Source of the DNA: Bacteroidaceae bacterium
Lineage (GTDB): Bacteria; Bacteroidota; Bacteroidia; Bacteroidales; Bacteroidaceae
Length of the DNA: 64,000 nt
NCBI GenBank assembly: GCA_017633615.1
Contig: JAGBPB010000028.1
Location: 17,187-81,186, forward strand
Reading direction: 5' to 3'
Below, one piece after another: positions 36,230 to 45,574 of this stretch; position 1 is the stretch's first letter; every line of letters begins with the position of its first letter. The notes below the pieces were generated by a model. It was not told the DNA's origin. It made no database searches and saw only the letters and a list, made by a program, of their open reading frames with translations. The position numbers and the translations under genes were made by a program.

Positions 36230-36339
36230 CTAAGTTAAAGCCAAGTTAAAAAAAATGATTTAAAAACGGCTGAGCCAAACTTATCATTTTGAATGTGCAG
36301 AACAAACTATTGTCAAACTAAATAACTATAATTTATTCT

Positions 36340-39315
36340 ATGATGAAAAGATTGACTGTATTATTGGCTTGTATCCTTATGGGTATCTGTTCAATAACAG
36401 CTCAAACTGCAAGGGTTACCGGTAGGGTGACCAGCAGTGCTGATGGAGAGCCTATCGTGGGCGCATCAGTTGCCGTCAAAGAAGTTCCTCTCAGAGGTAC
36501 CGCAACTGATGTTAACGGTAGATTCGAACTGACAGGGCTTCCTGCAGAAGCAAAAACTTTGGTAATCTCTTTCCTCGGCATGAATACCGTTGAGGTTCCC
36601 GTCGCTTCTAGAGTAGACGTGGCACTTGATGAGGAATCAGAACTCCTGGAGGATGTAGTGATTGTTGCTTATGGTACCACAAAACGTGAGGCTAAGACAG
36701 GTTCTGTGGTTTCTGTTGCAGCTGACAAGATTACTTCACTTCCGGCATCATCAATTGACAAGATGCTTTCCGGTAAATTGGCTGGTGTGCAGATTACATC
36801 CCAGTCAGGTCAGCCGGGTTCATCAACAAGCATCCGTATCCGCGGAACATCTTCAATCAACTCAGGAAACGAACCTTTGTATGTAGTGGATGGCATTCCG
36901 GTCATGAACGGTGACCAGAGTACCTTCACTAATACCAACAATGCTATAGCAATGATCAATCCTGATGATATTGAAAGCATCACCGTTCTTAAGGATGCAG
37001 CATCAGCAAGCGTATATGGTTCACGTGCAGCAAACGGAGTTATCCTTATTACCACTAAGAGCGGTAAGGAGGGAAAGAGCGTTATCACAGCACGCGCCAA
37101 GTATGGTATCTCATCTTTGGCAAATGACAATAACTTCAGGATAATGAACAGTGCAGAGTTGCTGTCTTACCAGCGTGATGCCATTGTCAACGCAGGAGGT
37201 GATCCTGATGATCCCAACGGAACATATTATCGTCCTTATGAGCTTCTTACAAGGCCTCAGACCAACTGGATGGATCATTTTTCCCGTATTGGTCAGATGC
37301 AGGAGTATGAGGTCAATATGACAGGCGGTTCTTCCAAGACCAAGTACTACAGTTCAATTTCATATCATGATAACGAGGGCGTGTTCTACGGTGTAACTTT
37401 CAATAAGTTCCAGGCTCGTATCAATGCTGATCATGAGATTAACAAGTATTTCAATACCGGTGTCCGTATCAACGCAGGTTATATGTATAATGAGGATGTA
37501 CCTATGCAGAGCCTCTATTACTCTAACCCTGCATTTGCAGGTATGACAATCCTGCCGTGGTCACCCGCTTATAATGAGGACGGTACACATACAATTGACA
37601 TTCCTGAAAACTCCTACACCAACCCCCGTGCAACTGCTGAGTATGATAACCAGTGGGAGAAACAGTATCGTTTCAACGGTAGCATGTATCTGGAGTTCAA
37701 GCCTATCAAGGGTCTGACAATTAAGACTACAAATGCAGCTGAGATGACATTCAACGAGGGCCGTCGTTACTGGTCTCCTCTCTCAGGCAAGAACCAGTCC
37801 GCAACACTTCAGACTTCACAGGTGCAGTATCGTCTTATGACCACTTCAAATACTGCTACTTATGAAAATATTATAGGTAAGCACAGCTTCCGTATTCTGG
37901 CAGGTCAGGAGGCTAACTCCCGTGACTATTCATATATGTATGAGTCAGCTGAGAATCTGAATCCTGATATTCCTTACCACACAAGCGGTAATACCACCAA
38001 TGATATCAGTTATTCTACCAACCGCAGAACCATGATGTCATTCTTTGGTATCCTGGATTACAACTATGATTCACGTTACTACCTGCAGGCTTCAATCCGT
38101 GAGGACGGCAGTTCGTTGTTCGGTGAGGAGAACCGTTGGGGTACGTTCTATTCAGTAGGTGCCAGCTGGAACCTCCACAATGAGAAGTTTATCAGCAGTC
38201 TTAGAGGCATAGACCTGTTTAAACTGCGTGTATCTTATGGTCTTAACGGTAACAATAACATATCACCTTACCGCCAGTACGGTCTTTATACCACCGTATC
38301 TTATAATGGTGTAAGCGGTATGTATCCTTCAACACCCGCCAATCCTACTCTTTCTTGGGAGAAGAACAGGTCATACAACGTAGGTCTTGACTTCCGCTTC
38401 TTCAAGAGACTGTATGGTAACATTGATGTCTATACCCGTACAACAGAGGATATGTTGCTTAACAAGTCTCTGTCAAGAACATCTGGTTTCGGCAGCGCTC
38501 TTATGAATATAGGTAAGATGGAGAACAAGGGTATCGAGTTCCAGGTTGACTATGATGTGATTGCCAAAAAGAACGTGAACTGGACCGTCGGATTCAACAT
38601 CTCTCATAATAAGACCAAGATTATTGATCTGGGTGAGGACGAGATGCTCAGCTATTCTGAAGACAGCCGTCTTAAACACATAGTAGGCAACAGCCTTCTT
38701 ACTTTCTACCTGAGAGACTATTATGGCGTTAACCCCGTCAACGGTGAGGCTCTGTTTGTTGCTGAGGATGGTGCTCTTACAAATGATTTCAATAAAGCCC
38801 GTTACATTGAGGCGGGAAGTCCTGAACCCACATATACAGGTGGTGTAAGCACTTCACTTACAATCAAGGGCGTTACTTTGAGTGCCGTAGGTGAATTCAA
38901 GGGTGGCAACAAGGTTATGATAATTGAAAACCGTTATCTGCATTCAGACGGTAACCAGATGTCAATGAACCAGTCGGCTTCTGAACTGAATTATTGGAAG
39001 AAGCGTGGTGATACTGGTGTTAACCCCAAGCCGATAGCCGGTAACTCTACTAACTCATACAGTTACGCTACTGACCGTTTTGTTGAGAATGGTGATTATT
39101 TCCGTATCAAGGATATAACAATCTCTTATGAATTCCCCCGCAATCTGATCAACAAGATTAATCTGAATTCTTGCAAGATTTACGCCAGTGGTCTGAACGT
39201 TTACACATTCCATGATGTAGACTTCTGGGATCCCGAGCGCGGTATTGACGGTATGGGATATGGTATCTATCCTATGACAAAGTCATTTGTTGTAGGTCTT
39301 GATCTTGCATTCTAA
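36340..39315 (+). CDS. SusC/RagA family TonB-linked outer-membrane transporter
   Basis: A TonB-dependent importer of oligomers across the outer membrane. After a signal peptide (ATG-ATG start, cleavage near SITAQT) come a carboxypeptidase-D regulatory-like domain (about residues 23-105), a TonB-box region (EDVVIVAYGTTKREAKTGSV), the plug domain (IDKMLSGKLAGVQI, IRIRGTSSINSGNEPLYVVDG) and the barrel to residue 991, ending VVGLDLAF. It pairs with the SusD protein 14 bases downstream. The neighbours include a peptidase and no glycoside hydrolase, which favours peptides over glycans as cargo, though this is inference. Confidence 0.95.
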   Translation: MMKRLTVLLACILMGICSITAQTARVTGRVTSSADGEPIVGASVAVKEVPLRGTATDVNGRFELTGLPAEAKTLVISFLGMNTVEVPVASRVDVALDEESELLEDVVIVAYGTTKREAKTGSVVSVAADKITSLPASSIDKMLSGKLAGVQITSQSGQPGSSTSIRIRGTSSINSGNEPLYVVDGIPVMNGDQSTFTNTNNAIAMINPDDIESITVLKDAASASVYGSRAANGVILITTKSGKEGKSVITARAKYGISSLANDNNFRIMNSAELLSYQRDAIVNAGGDPDDPNGTYYRPYELLTRPQTNWMDHFSRIGQMQEYEVNMTGGSSKTKYYSSISYHDNEGVFYGVTFNKFQARINADHEINKYFNTGVRINAGYMYNEDVPMQSLYYSNPAFAGMTILPWSPAYNEDGTHTIDIPENSYTNPRATAEYDNQWEKQYRFNGSMYLEFKPIKGLTIKTTNAAEMTFNEGRRYWSPLSGKNQSATLQTSQVQYRLMTTSNTATYENIIGKHSFRILAGQEANSRDYSYMYESAENLNPDIPYHTSGNTTNDISYSTNRRTMMSFFGILDYNYDSRYYLQASIREDGSSLFGEENRWGTFYSVGASWNLHNEKFISSLRGIDLFKLRVSYGLNGNNNISPYRQYGLYTTVSYNGVSGMYPSTPANPTLSWEKNRSYNVGLDFRFFKRLYGNIDVYTRTTEDMLLNKSLSRTSGFGSALMNIGKMENKGIEFQVDYDVIAKKNVNWTVGFNISHNKTKIIDLGEDEMLSYSEDSRLKHIVGNSLLTFYLRDYYGVNPVNGEALFVAEDGALTNDFNKARYIEAGSPEPTYTGGVSTSLTIKGVTLSAVGEFKGGNKVMIIENRYLHSDGNQMSMNQSASELNYWKKRGDTGVNPKPIAGNSTNSYSYATDRFVENGDYFRIKDITISYEFPRNLINKINLNSCKIYASGLNVYTFHDVDFWDPERGIDGMGYGIYPMTKSFVVGLDLAF

Positions 39316-39329
39316 AAAAAGGCGAAAGT

Positions 39330-40748
39330 ATGAAAAAGACAATATTTTATCTTGCAGCTCTGACACTTGTCACAGCATCATGTCAGGATTTCCTGATAGA
39401 GGAGCCTAAATTGTCGCAGAGTAACGAACTTACGCTGTCAAAATATGAAGGCTTGGATAATTCCACAGCCGGCGCATATCTCTATTTCCAGAGTTGCGAC
39501 TGGTACGGATGCCAGTACGTTCTCAACGGAGAGTTGATGGCCGGAAATGCTACTAACCCCAAATCTCTGCCAGGTTCAGGTCGTTACAGAACTGCAGAGC
39601 CCTGGAGTTTCACAGAGAGTTCCACATGGTCCACTTGGGCTTATGCATATTACACTATCAATGCTGTCAACAACGTCCTGGCCAATCTGGACGGTAAGGT
39701 AGGTAGTGGTGTAAAACAGTCAGATATAGATAATCTGGAGGCTGAGTGCCTGTTCCTGCGTGCATTCTGCCACTTCCAGCTGGTTAATATCTACTCACAG
39801 CCTTATCTTAAGGGTGCAAACAAAAATGAGTTGGGCGTTCCTGTTATGCTTAAATCTGAGATAGGAACTCCTGCCCGTAACACTGTTGGTGAAGTTTACA
39901 ATCAGGTTGTAGCTGACCTTCTTAAAGCCGAATCTCTCATGAGTGACAAGTATCAGCGCGCATCAGTAACCGATCCTCTGGCAACAGTTACCAAGCCGGC
40001 TATCCAGGCTCTTCTGTCCCGCGTATATCTCTATATGGGAGAATGGCAGAAATGTGCTGATTATGCAACTGTGGTAATCAACTCAGGTAAGTTCAAGATG
40101 GCTGATAAGGCTGATTATGCCGGAATCTGGTCAAAGAGTATTGCCGATAAGGGCGGTGAAATTATATTTGAGATATACTCTTCAAAGAAAAATGATTCAT
40201 GGGATGAGTCAGGTTGGACAATGCTTCCTTATATCACATCAATTGAAGGAAGTGCTGACGTATGCGCAACCAATGATTTGTATGATCTCTATGAGGACGA
40301 CGATGTTCGCAAGTCTCTGTTCCAGGACAATGAGGCTGATCATTTCCTGATCAAATATTCCGGCAAGCCCGGTTCTGTAGATCCCAAGGAGAACAATATT
40401 CCTGTACTCCGTCTTGCAGAGATGTATCTTAACCGTGCTGAAGCTATTTACAATGGTGCTGCTATTCCAAATGTTTCAGCTCAGTCAGATCTTGATGTTA
40501 TCACCAATGCCCGCGGTGCTTCACAGGTTTCTCCCGGTATAGAGACAATCTTTAACGAGCGTCGTAGAGAGCTGGCATTTGAGGGTCACATCTACTTTGA
40601 CTACAAGCGTTTGGGTAAGAGCATAACACGTAATGATTTCCGTGCTACTCAGAATAAGGATGTTGCATTCCCCGGCAAGATATGGGCAATGCCTATACCT
40701 AAGGGTGAAATAGATGCTAATATCAATATGGTACAGAATCCGTATTAA
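39330..40748 (+). CDS. RagB/SusD family nutrient-uptake lipoprotein
   Basis: The surface lid and ligand-binding partner of the preceding SusC protein. A lipobox VTASC gives acylated C18. TPR-like helices typical of SusD are visible (DNLEAECLFLRAFCHFQLVNIYSQPY; PAIQALLSRVYLYMGEWQKCADYATVVI), and the C-terminal part has VLRLAEMYLNRAEAIYN and FNERRRELAFEGHIYFDYKR. The length of 472 is on the short side for the family. Confidence 0.95.
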   Translation: MKKTIFYLAALTLVTASCQDFLIEEPKLSQSNELTLSKYEGLDNSTAGAYLYFQSCDWYGCQYVLNGELMAGNATNPKSLPGSGRYRTAEPWSFTESSTWSTWAYAYYTINAVNNVLANLDGKVGSGVKQSDIDNLEAECLFLRAFCHFQLVNIYSQPYLKGANKNELGVPVMLKSEIGTPARNTVGEVYNQVVADLLKAESLMSDKYQRASVTDPLATVTKPAIQALLSRVYLYMGEWQKCADYATVVINSGKFKMADKADYAGIWSKSIADKGGEIIFEIYSSKKNDSWDESGWTMLPYITSIEGSADVCATNDLYDLYEDDDVRKSLFQDNEADHFLIKYSGKPGSVDPKENNIPVLRLAEMYLNRAEAIYNGAAIPNVSAQSDLDVITNARGASQVSPGIETIFNERRRELAFEGHIYFDYKRLGKSITRNDFRATQNKDVAFPGKIWAMPIPKGEIDANINMVQNPY

Positions 40749-40772
40749 TCACCTCCAAACTTAGTGAATGTT

Positions 40773-41753
40773 ATGAAAACAAGAAATAAACTTATATTAG
40801 GCATTTCATCACTTGCATTCCTTTTTGCAGGGTGTGTTGAGAATGAGTTGCCCAAATTTTCGATAGATGATTCTTTTATCGCATTTTCAACTTCTGATGT
40901 CAGCTTGGCGGAAAACAGTAAAAAACCCATTGCGATAGAGGTTCTGTGCTCATCTTTGTATGGAATCAATGCTTCTGTTGAGTTTGAGATTACTCCAAGA
41001 GAAGTTAAGATTGATTCAACTGTTGTCAAAGTTGGTGACAAGGACTCAGTCGTTGTTACTTATACTGATAAAGGTGCAAAGGAGGGTATACATTTTACCT
41101 ATACCACAAGTTGTCTTGCAAACTACTCAACTACAGACAGCACAAAGCTGTATTTCACCAAGAACCAGTTTTCAGATACTATCTTTATCCAGGCTATAGA
41201 TAATGGTATATTTACTGGAGATATGTACTTCTCAATCAAACTAAAGAATGCCGACGGTGCTAATCTTGGCGCAAGTACTACATGTCAGGTTACTGTTTCT
41301 GATGATGAGCATCCGCTTGCATTCATGCTTGGAGCGTACACCGGTAAAGGTGAATCCTATTTCAATGGAAACGGCAGTTGGGACCTGACTATTACAAAGG
41401 ATCCGGATGGTGACTTGAATAAGGTTTGGTTCTTCCCGTTTGTACCAGATAACCACTCTTCGGCTAAATCCGTCTATGGCATTGTTAATGAAGATAAGAC
41501 CGAACTTAAGATTCCTGTTAAGCAGGTGTTTGTAAGTTGGAGCGATGGTGCACACGCTTATCTTGACGGTTTCCGTGACTTATACAATGATACTGATGTT
41601 ATTCCTGAAGGTGAGTTCCTGAATGCCACTATCAGTGCAGACGGAACCATAACAATAGCTGATTGCTTCGGTTCTCAAGTAGTTGAAGCCGATGGTTCAT
41701 CAGGTGGTTGGTATAACATTATGTTGAATGGTGTAACCTTGACTAAAAAGTAA
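40773..41753 (+). CDS. Surface lipoprotein of the SusCD locus, beta-sandwich
   Basis: A predicted lipoprotein of 326 residues (lipobox FLFAGC, C21) starting at the ATG at 40773; a GTG at 40764 is also in frame. The middle has Calx-beta-like sequence (DTIFIQAIDNGIFTGDMYFSIKLKNADGANLG, then TVSDDEHP), followed by a beta-rich domain (LGAYTGKGESYFNGNGSWDLTI). It follows SusD by 24 bases and so holds the place of SusE/SusF-type accessory binders. I cannot name a ligand. Confidence 0.75.
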   Translation: MKTRNKLILGISSLAFLFAGCVENELPKFSIDDSFIAFSTSDVSLAENSKKPIAIEVLCSSLYGINASVEFEITPREVKIDSTVVKVGDKDSVVVTYTDKGAKEGIHFTYTTSCLANYSTTDSTKLYFTKNQFSDTIFIQAIDNGIFTGDMYFSIKLKNADGANLGASTTCQVTVSDDEHPLAFMLGAYTGKGESYFNGNGSWDLTITKDPDGDLNKVWFFPFVPDNHSSAKSVYGIVNEDKTELKIPVKQVFVSWSDGAHAYLDGFRDLYNDTDVIPEGEFLNATISADGTITIADCFGSQVVEADGSSGGWYNIMLNGVTLTKK

Positions 41754-41772
41754 TTAATAAAGCTAGGGACTT

Positions 41773-43896
41773 ATGAAAAAGTTATTATATAGTATAACAG
41801 CGTTACTGACCATCTTTATGGTGGGATGTACGAAGTTTGACGAGGCCACCTCAGAACAGTATGCTCCTGCACCTGACTTCTCAATAGATGCTACCGCTGC
41901 TGTTGCAGACAGTTCAGCCACATTCAAGATTGCTATTGACAAGGTTAATACAACCCGTTTCTCAGTAGCTCTTCTCAACGATAGCATGGCTGTTGAGGAA
42001 TATCCTGAGGCAATGACTCTTCTTAAGGGTAACGTTGATCCTAAAGACAGAGTTTGCAAATTCAATGCAGATACTCTTGTTTTGAGGAATGATACCACAA
42101 TCTCATATGTATACAAGGACCTGTTGGTTCAGATCACAGGTGATGCAATCTCATACACCTATTCCGGTCTTGATCCCAATACATCTTATACGTTTGTGGC
42201 TGTTGTTTCCAATAAGTTCGGTCTCACAGGTGATGTTAAGGGACTTTCTGTTACTACAACTGATAATCTTGCTCCCACTCTGTCCAAGGCAAGCCGTTCA
42301 GAGTCATACGGTTCACTGACACTGGCTTTCTCAGAGAACATGCAGCGTGGTGACGGTAAGGTTTCTGTCAAGTATTATGCTCCTTATGATTTCTCTATCA
42401 CAGGAACAGTTCCCGAGGAGAATATCAATTGTGATATCAATGGTAAGGAGATAAGCGTTTCTTGCGACAGTGTTCCTGCCGGTGCTCTTATGCTTGTGTC
42501 ATGGGAGGCTGGTGCCTTCAAGGATATTAAGGGCAACAACTGCAATGCTGTTGTTACAGAAATGAACATGAAGACCGGTAGAGTGGATAATGGTTGCTAT
42601 TACATGGTTGCCAATGAACCGTTCTCATTTACCAAGGCAGGTGTTGAAAAACTTGGGGAGTCATTTGTCGACTACACTACATTTATGCCTACAATCAGTT
42701 ACTCCAAACCTCTGTATGTTCAGTATGATGAGGATGACGAGATTGCTGATATCATGATTCTCTATGTAAAGGATGATGTTCGGATTCTCTTGCCTGCACT
42801 TTGGGATGTTGCAGATACCGCAATCGTTCTCGGATTCAAGAAGGAGATGGATTATGGTGCAAAGATTTCATTTACGATTCCTGAAGGTGCTGTTGTTGAC
42901 GCATTCGGTAACCCTAACAAGGAATTTGTGATTGAAGATGCATGGATGCGCAGTTACGGTTTGACTGACGATGACATTGTTGGTCTTTATAATGTACAGT
43001 ATGCAAGTGCCGTTACCGATGGTGAGGTTGCTGAGACTTCAATGCTTATTACCCGTTCCGGTGATGGACTCAAGGTGAGCAGGCTGTTCTATGATGAAAC
43101 TTGCCTGGATGCTCATTTTGATGGAGATATGGGTATTCTCTATATTGATGATTTCCAGTATATGACAACCCTTTATGGATCATATGACATTTACTTTGTA
43201 ACTGGAGTTAAAGGTCAGGAAGCTGCTCAGCTCCAGTATAATCCGGAAACCAAATCTTTCTTCTCAGGTGAGGAGGCTGAAGTAGGTCAGTATTATATTA
43301 ATACATCAACCGGTAAGAGCGGTTGGATGGATTATACCTATGCTATTGAGGCTGTTTATTCTGAGGATCAGGACTACGGTTATGATAAGGATCTTATGGT
43401 GGGTGACTACAGGTTCATTTATCACGATTATTATGATGATGAGGATCCTGAGTCATTGGATACGATAACATGTTCTATCGTTGCCGGAGATAATGACACC
43501 ACTCTTATCATAAAGGATTTTGTATTTGAAGGTTCTGAAATAGTAGCTTATTTCGATACGGTTTCTGGTAAGCTCGTCATTCCGGATTGGCAGTTCGTTG
43601 GCATGTACTACAGTTATGAGTGCTATATGAGTACTTATGATTTGGAGAATATCACATTCAATTGCTCTCCCGACGGAACAGCTTGGGCAGATGGTGCAGC
43701 ATCTGAATCAAATATGCTGTGGGGAATTGCTGCATGGAATGGTTCTAAGGTAGCCGGTTGGTTGCGTTTGTCAGAAGGAGATCTCTATCTTGAACCGTAT
43801 GATCCTGAGGAGGAATCAGCTGAAACTCCAATGAGGCAGGCTTCTTCAGCGAGGAATTCTCTTGAGCTGCATACCGATATGCTTCCCAAAAAGTAA
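41773..43896 (+). CDS. Large surface lipoprotein with Ig/fibronectin-like domains
   Basis: A predicted lipoprotein of 707 residues (lipobox FMVGC, C19). Residues about 90-170 look like a fibronectin III-like domain (SYTYSGLDPNTSYTFVAVVSNKFG). An Ig-like Big_5-type segment follows (TLAFSENMQRGDGKVSV, then GALMLVSWEAGAFKDIKGN), and a second such stretch near residue 340 (GYK equivalents FKKEMDYGAKISFTIPEGAV). The last 300 residues contain two similar-looking beta-rich units (DDIVGLYNVQYAS; KDLMVGDYRFIYHDYY). It is strongly acidic. It is likely a surface binder for the SusCD cargo; the ligand is unknown. Confidence 0.75.
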   Translation: MKKLLYSITALLTIFMVGCTKFDEATSEQYAPAPDFSIDATAAVADSSATFKIAIDKVNTTRFSVALLNDSMAVEEYPEAMTLLKGNVDPKDRVCKFNADTLVLRNDTTISYVYKDLLVQITGDAISYTYSGLDPNTSYTFVAVVSNKFGLTGDVKGLSVTTTDNLAPTLSKASRSESYGSLTLAFSENMQRGDGKVSVKYYAPYDFSITGTVPEENINCDINGKEISVSCDSVPAGALMLVSWEAGAFKDIKGNNCNAVVTEMNMKTGRVDNGCYYMVANEPFSFTKAGVEKLGESFVDYTTFMPTISYSKPLYVQYDEDDEIADIMILYVKDDVRILLPALWDVADTAIVLGFKKEMDYGAKISFTIPEGAVVDAFGNPNKEFVIEDAWMRSYGLTDDDIVGLYNVQYASAVTDGEVAETSMLITRSGDGLKVSRLFYDETCLDAHFDGDMGILYIDDFQYMTTLYGSYDIYFVTGVKGQEAAQLQYNPETKSFFSGEEAEVGQYYINTSTGKSGWMDYTYAIEAVYSEDQDYGYDKDLMVGDYRFIYHDYYDDEDPESLDTITCSIVAGDNDTTLIIKDFVFEGSEIVAYFDTVSGKLVIPDWQFVGMYYSYECYMSTYDLENITFNCSPDGTAWADGAASESNMLWGIAAWNGSKVAGWLRLSEGDLYLEPYDPEEESAETPMRQASSARNSLELHTDMLPKK

Positions 43897-43915
43897 GTAG
43901 TACTCTATATGTTTG

Positions 43916-43955
43916 AAAGGAATCCGGCTGCCCAGTAGTCGGATTCCTTTTTTAG
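43916..43955 (+). terminator. Rho-independent terminator of the SusCD locus
   Basis: AAAGGAATCCG (43916-43926) pairs exactly with CGGATTCCTTT (43940-43950), followed by TTTTAG. It separates the four SusCD-locus genes from the peptidase gene, which has its own promoter. Confidence 0.9.
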
Positions 43956-43965
43956 TTTTATTGGG

Positions 43966-43996
43966 TTTGAGCTTTAGAATAAATACTTTAACTTTG
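43966..43996 (+). promoter_or_regulatory. Consensus Bacteroidota promoter for the C10 peptidase gene
   Basis: TTTG at 43966-43969, 19 bases, then TAACTTTG at 43989-43996. Both elements and the spacing match the consensus TTTG-N19-TAnnTTTG. The peptidase ATG is 9 bases after the -7 element. Confidence 0.85.
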
Positions 43997-44005
43997 CGGT
44001 TTGTT

Positions 44006-45568
44006 ATGAACAGAAAGAAAATAACGTTATTATTCTGGCTGCTTTTGTTTGCGTTTCAGAACGTTGCAGCTGCAGAGGTTGAAGTTAAGCGTGCCCAAAA
44101 GTATGCCGTGGAGTTTATGACCGCAATGTGCGGAGAAGGCTTCTCTGTAAAAGAGACTGAATGTGTTTCAAAAAACGGTAATGCCGTTTATTACATTATC
44201 AATATGGCTCCTGAGGGTTGGGTTTTGGTTTCTGCCCAGGATGGCGTCAAGCCTCTTCTGGGCTATAATACTGAGGGTTCTTATGTTAATGATCCAGGTA
44301 TGTCAAACCTTTCAGATTGGATGGATTATTATTGCAGGCAGATAACTGATGCGGTAAAAAACGGTGACAAACCAATCTCTAACTGGGATAAACCTACCAG
44401 GCCGGTTAGGACACGTGGATCAAACATCATTGACCCTCTTATCAAGGTTAATTGGAATCAGGGCTATCCCTATAATGTGTTCTGTCCGGAGGATGAAGAC
44501 GGCCGTGCTGTAGTAGGTTGTGTGGCAGTGGGAATGGCTCAGGCTATGAGCGTGGCCAGATGGCCGTTGAAACCCAACGGAACGTATTCTTATAAACATA
44601 AGAAATATGGAACCATTTCTATAAACTATGATGAGGCTGATCCGTATGATTGGGATAAGATTATAGCTGGTGATGACGGCAAGGTGTGGGTGGCTCATCT
44701 TTTGTATCATTGCGGAGTGGCTGTGGCAATGGAATACGGGGTTGACGGCTCCGGTTCTTTTAACGCCAGAGTTGCAAAGGCGTTGGTGAGAAATTTTGGC
44801 TATTCATCAAATACAGTTGAATACATCCCAAAAGACTCATATGAGGGTAATTGGGCTCAGTTGCTTCTTGGCGAGCTTGAAGCTGGTCGTGCTGTGGTTT
44901 ATGCCGGAACAGATACCAAAGGAGGTTACGGTCATTGCTTTAATATTGACGGGTATGACGGCGCTCTCTTTCATGTCAATTGGGGATGGGGAGGTTCAAA
45001 TAACGGATATTTCCCTATAGACGGGCTGCGTGATGTTAAGATGAACATGAATTATGATGCTGATCACAGCGTTGTAATAGGTGTTAAGAAACCCACTTCA
45101 GCTCCTCTGGATATAACTCTTTCCAATACTGAATTACAATCAGGACTACCGGCGGGTACTGCATTGTCAAAGGTGTCTGTAAAAAGTGAGATGGATGGTA
45201 TGTTCAATTTCAAGATTACAGGTCCTTACAATATGGTTACCCATAAATATGCGTCTGTGCCGTTCAAGATCAATTTCAATCAGGAACTGGTTTCAACAGA
45301 ATCTTTGGTTAGCGGATCGGAGTATGAGGTTATCATTACTGTCAGTAACCTGGAACGTGAGTCCTTGAAGAAGGAATTTATACTTACTGTGTCATCTACT
45401 GCAGGTGTAACAGATTCTATTCAATTGAAAGATGTAAGCAGTGAATTCTATTCGTTGTCAGGTTTAAAACTTGAACTGAGGGAGGAGGATCTTAAGCCCG
45501 GTGTTTATATCCGTGTCAAGACCATGCCTGACGGCCGCAAAATAAGTAGTAAAACTGTTATCAGATAA
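44006..45568 (+). CDS. C10 family (streptopain-like) cysteine peptidase with T9SS-like C-terminal domain
   Basis: A secreted papain-like zymogen of 520 residues, started at 44006 because the promoter occupies the frame upstream. Order: Sec signal peptide (to about residue 27), an inhibitory Spi-type prodomain (about 28-130, AQKYAVEFM, WVLVSAQDGVKPLLGYN), then the catalytic domain with C172 in VGCVAVGMAQAM and H310 in GGYGHCFNIDGYD, followed by VNWGWGGSNNGYF. The C-terminus (about 465-520, FYSLSGLKLELREEDLKPGVYIRV) resembles the type A sorting domain of T9SS cargo. PorV, SprA and PorT are encoded in the same window. The relatives are SpeB and interpain. Confidence 0.9.
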   Translation: MNRKKITLLFWLLLFAFQNVAAAEVEVKRAQKYAVEFMTAMCGEGFSVKETECVSKNGNAVYYIINMAPEGWVLVSAQDGVKPLLGYNTEGSYVNDPGMSNLSDWMDYYCRQITDAVKNGDKPISNWDKPTRPVRTRGSNIIDPLIKVNWNQGYPYNVFCPEDEDGRAVVGCVAVGMAQAMSVARWPLKPNGTYSYKHKKYGTISINYDEADPYDWDKIIAGDDGKVWVAHLLYHCGVAVAMEYGVDGSGSFNARVAKALVRNFGYSSNTVEYIPKDSYEGNWAQLLLGELEAGRAVVYAGTDTKGGYGHCFNIDGYDGALFHVNWGWGGSNNGYFPIDGLRDVKMNMNYDADHSVVIGVKKPTSAPLDITLSNTELQSGLPAGTALSKVSVKSEMDGMFNFKITGPYNMVTHKYASVPFKINFNQELVSTESLVSGSEYEVIITVSNLERESLKKEFILTVSSTAGVTDSIQLKDVSSEFYSLSGLKLELREEDLKPGVYIRVKTMPDGRKISSKTVIR

Positions 45569-45574
45569 AAGGAT

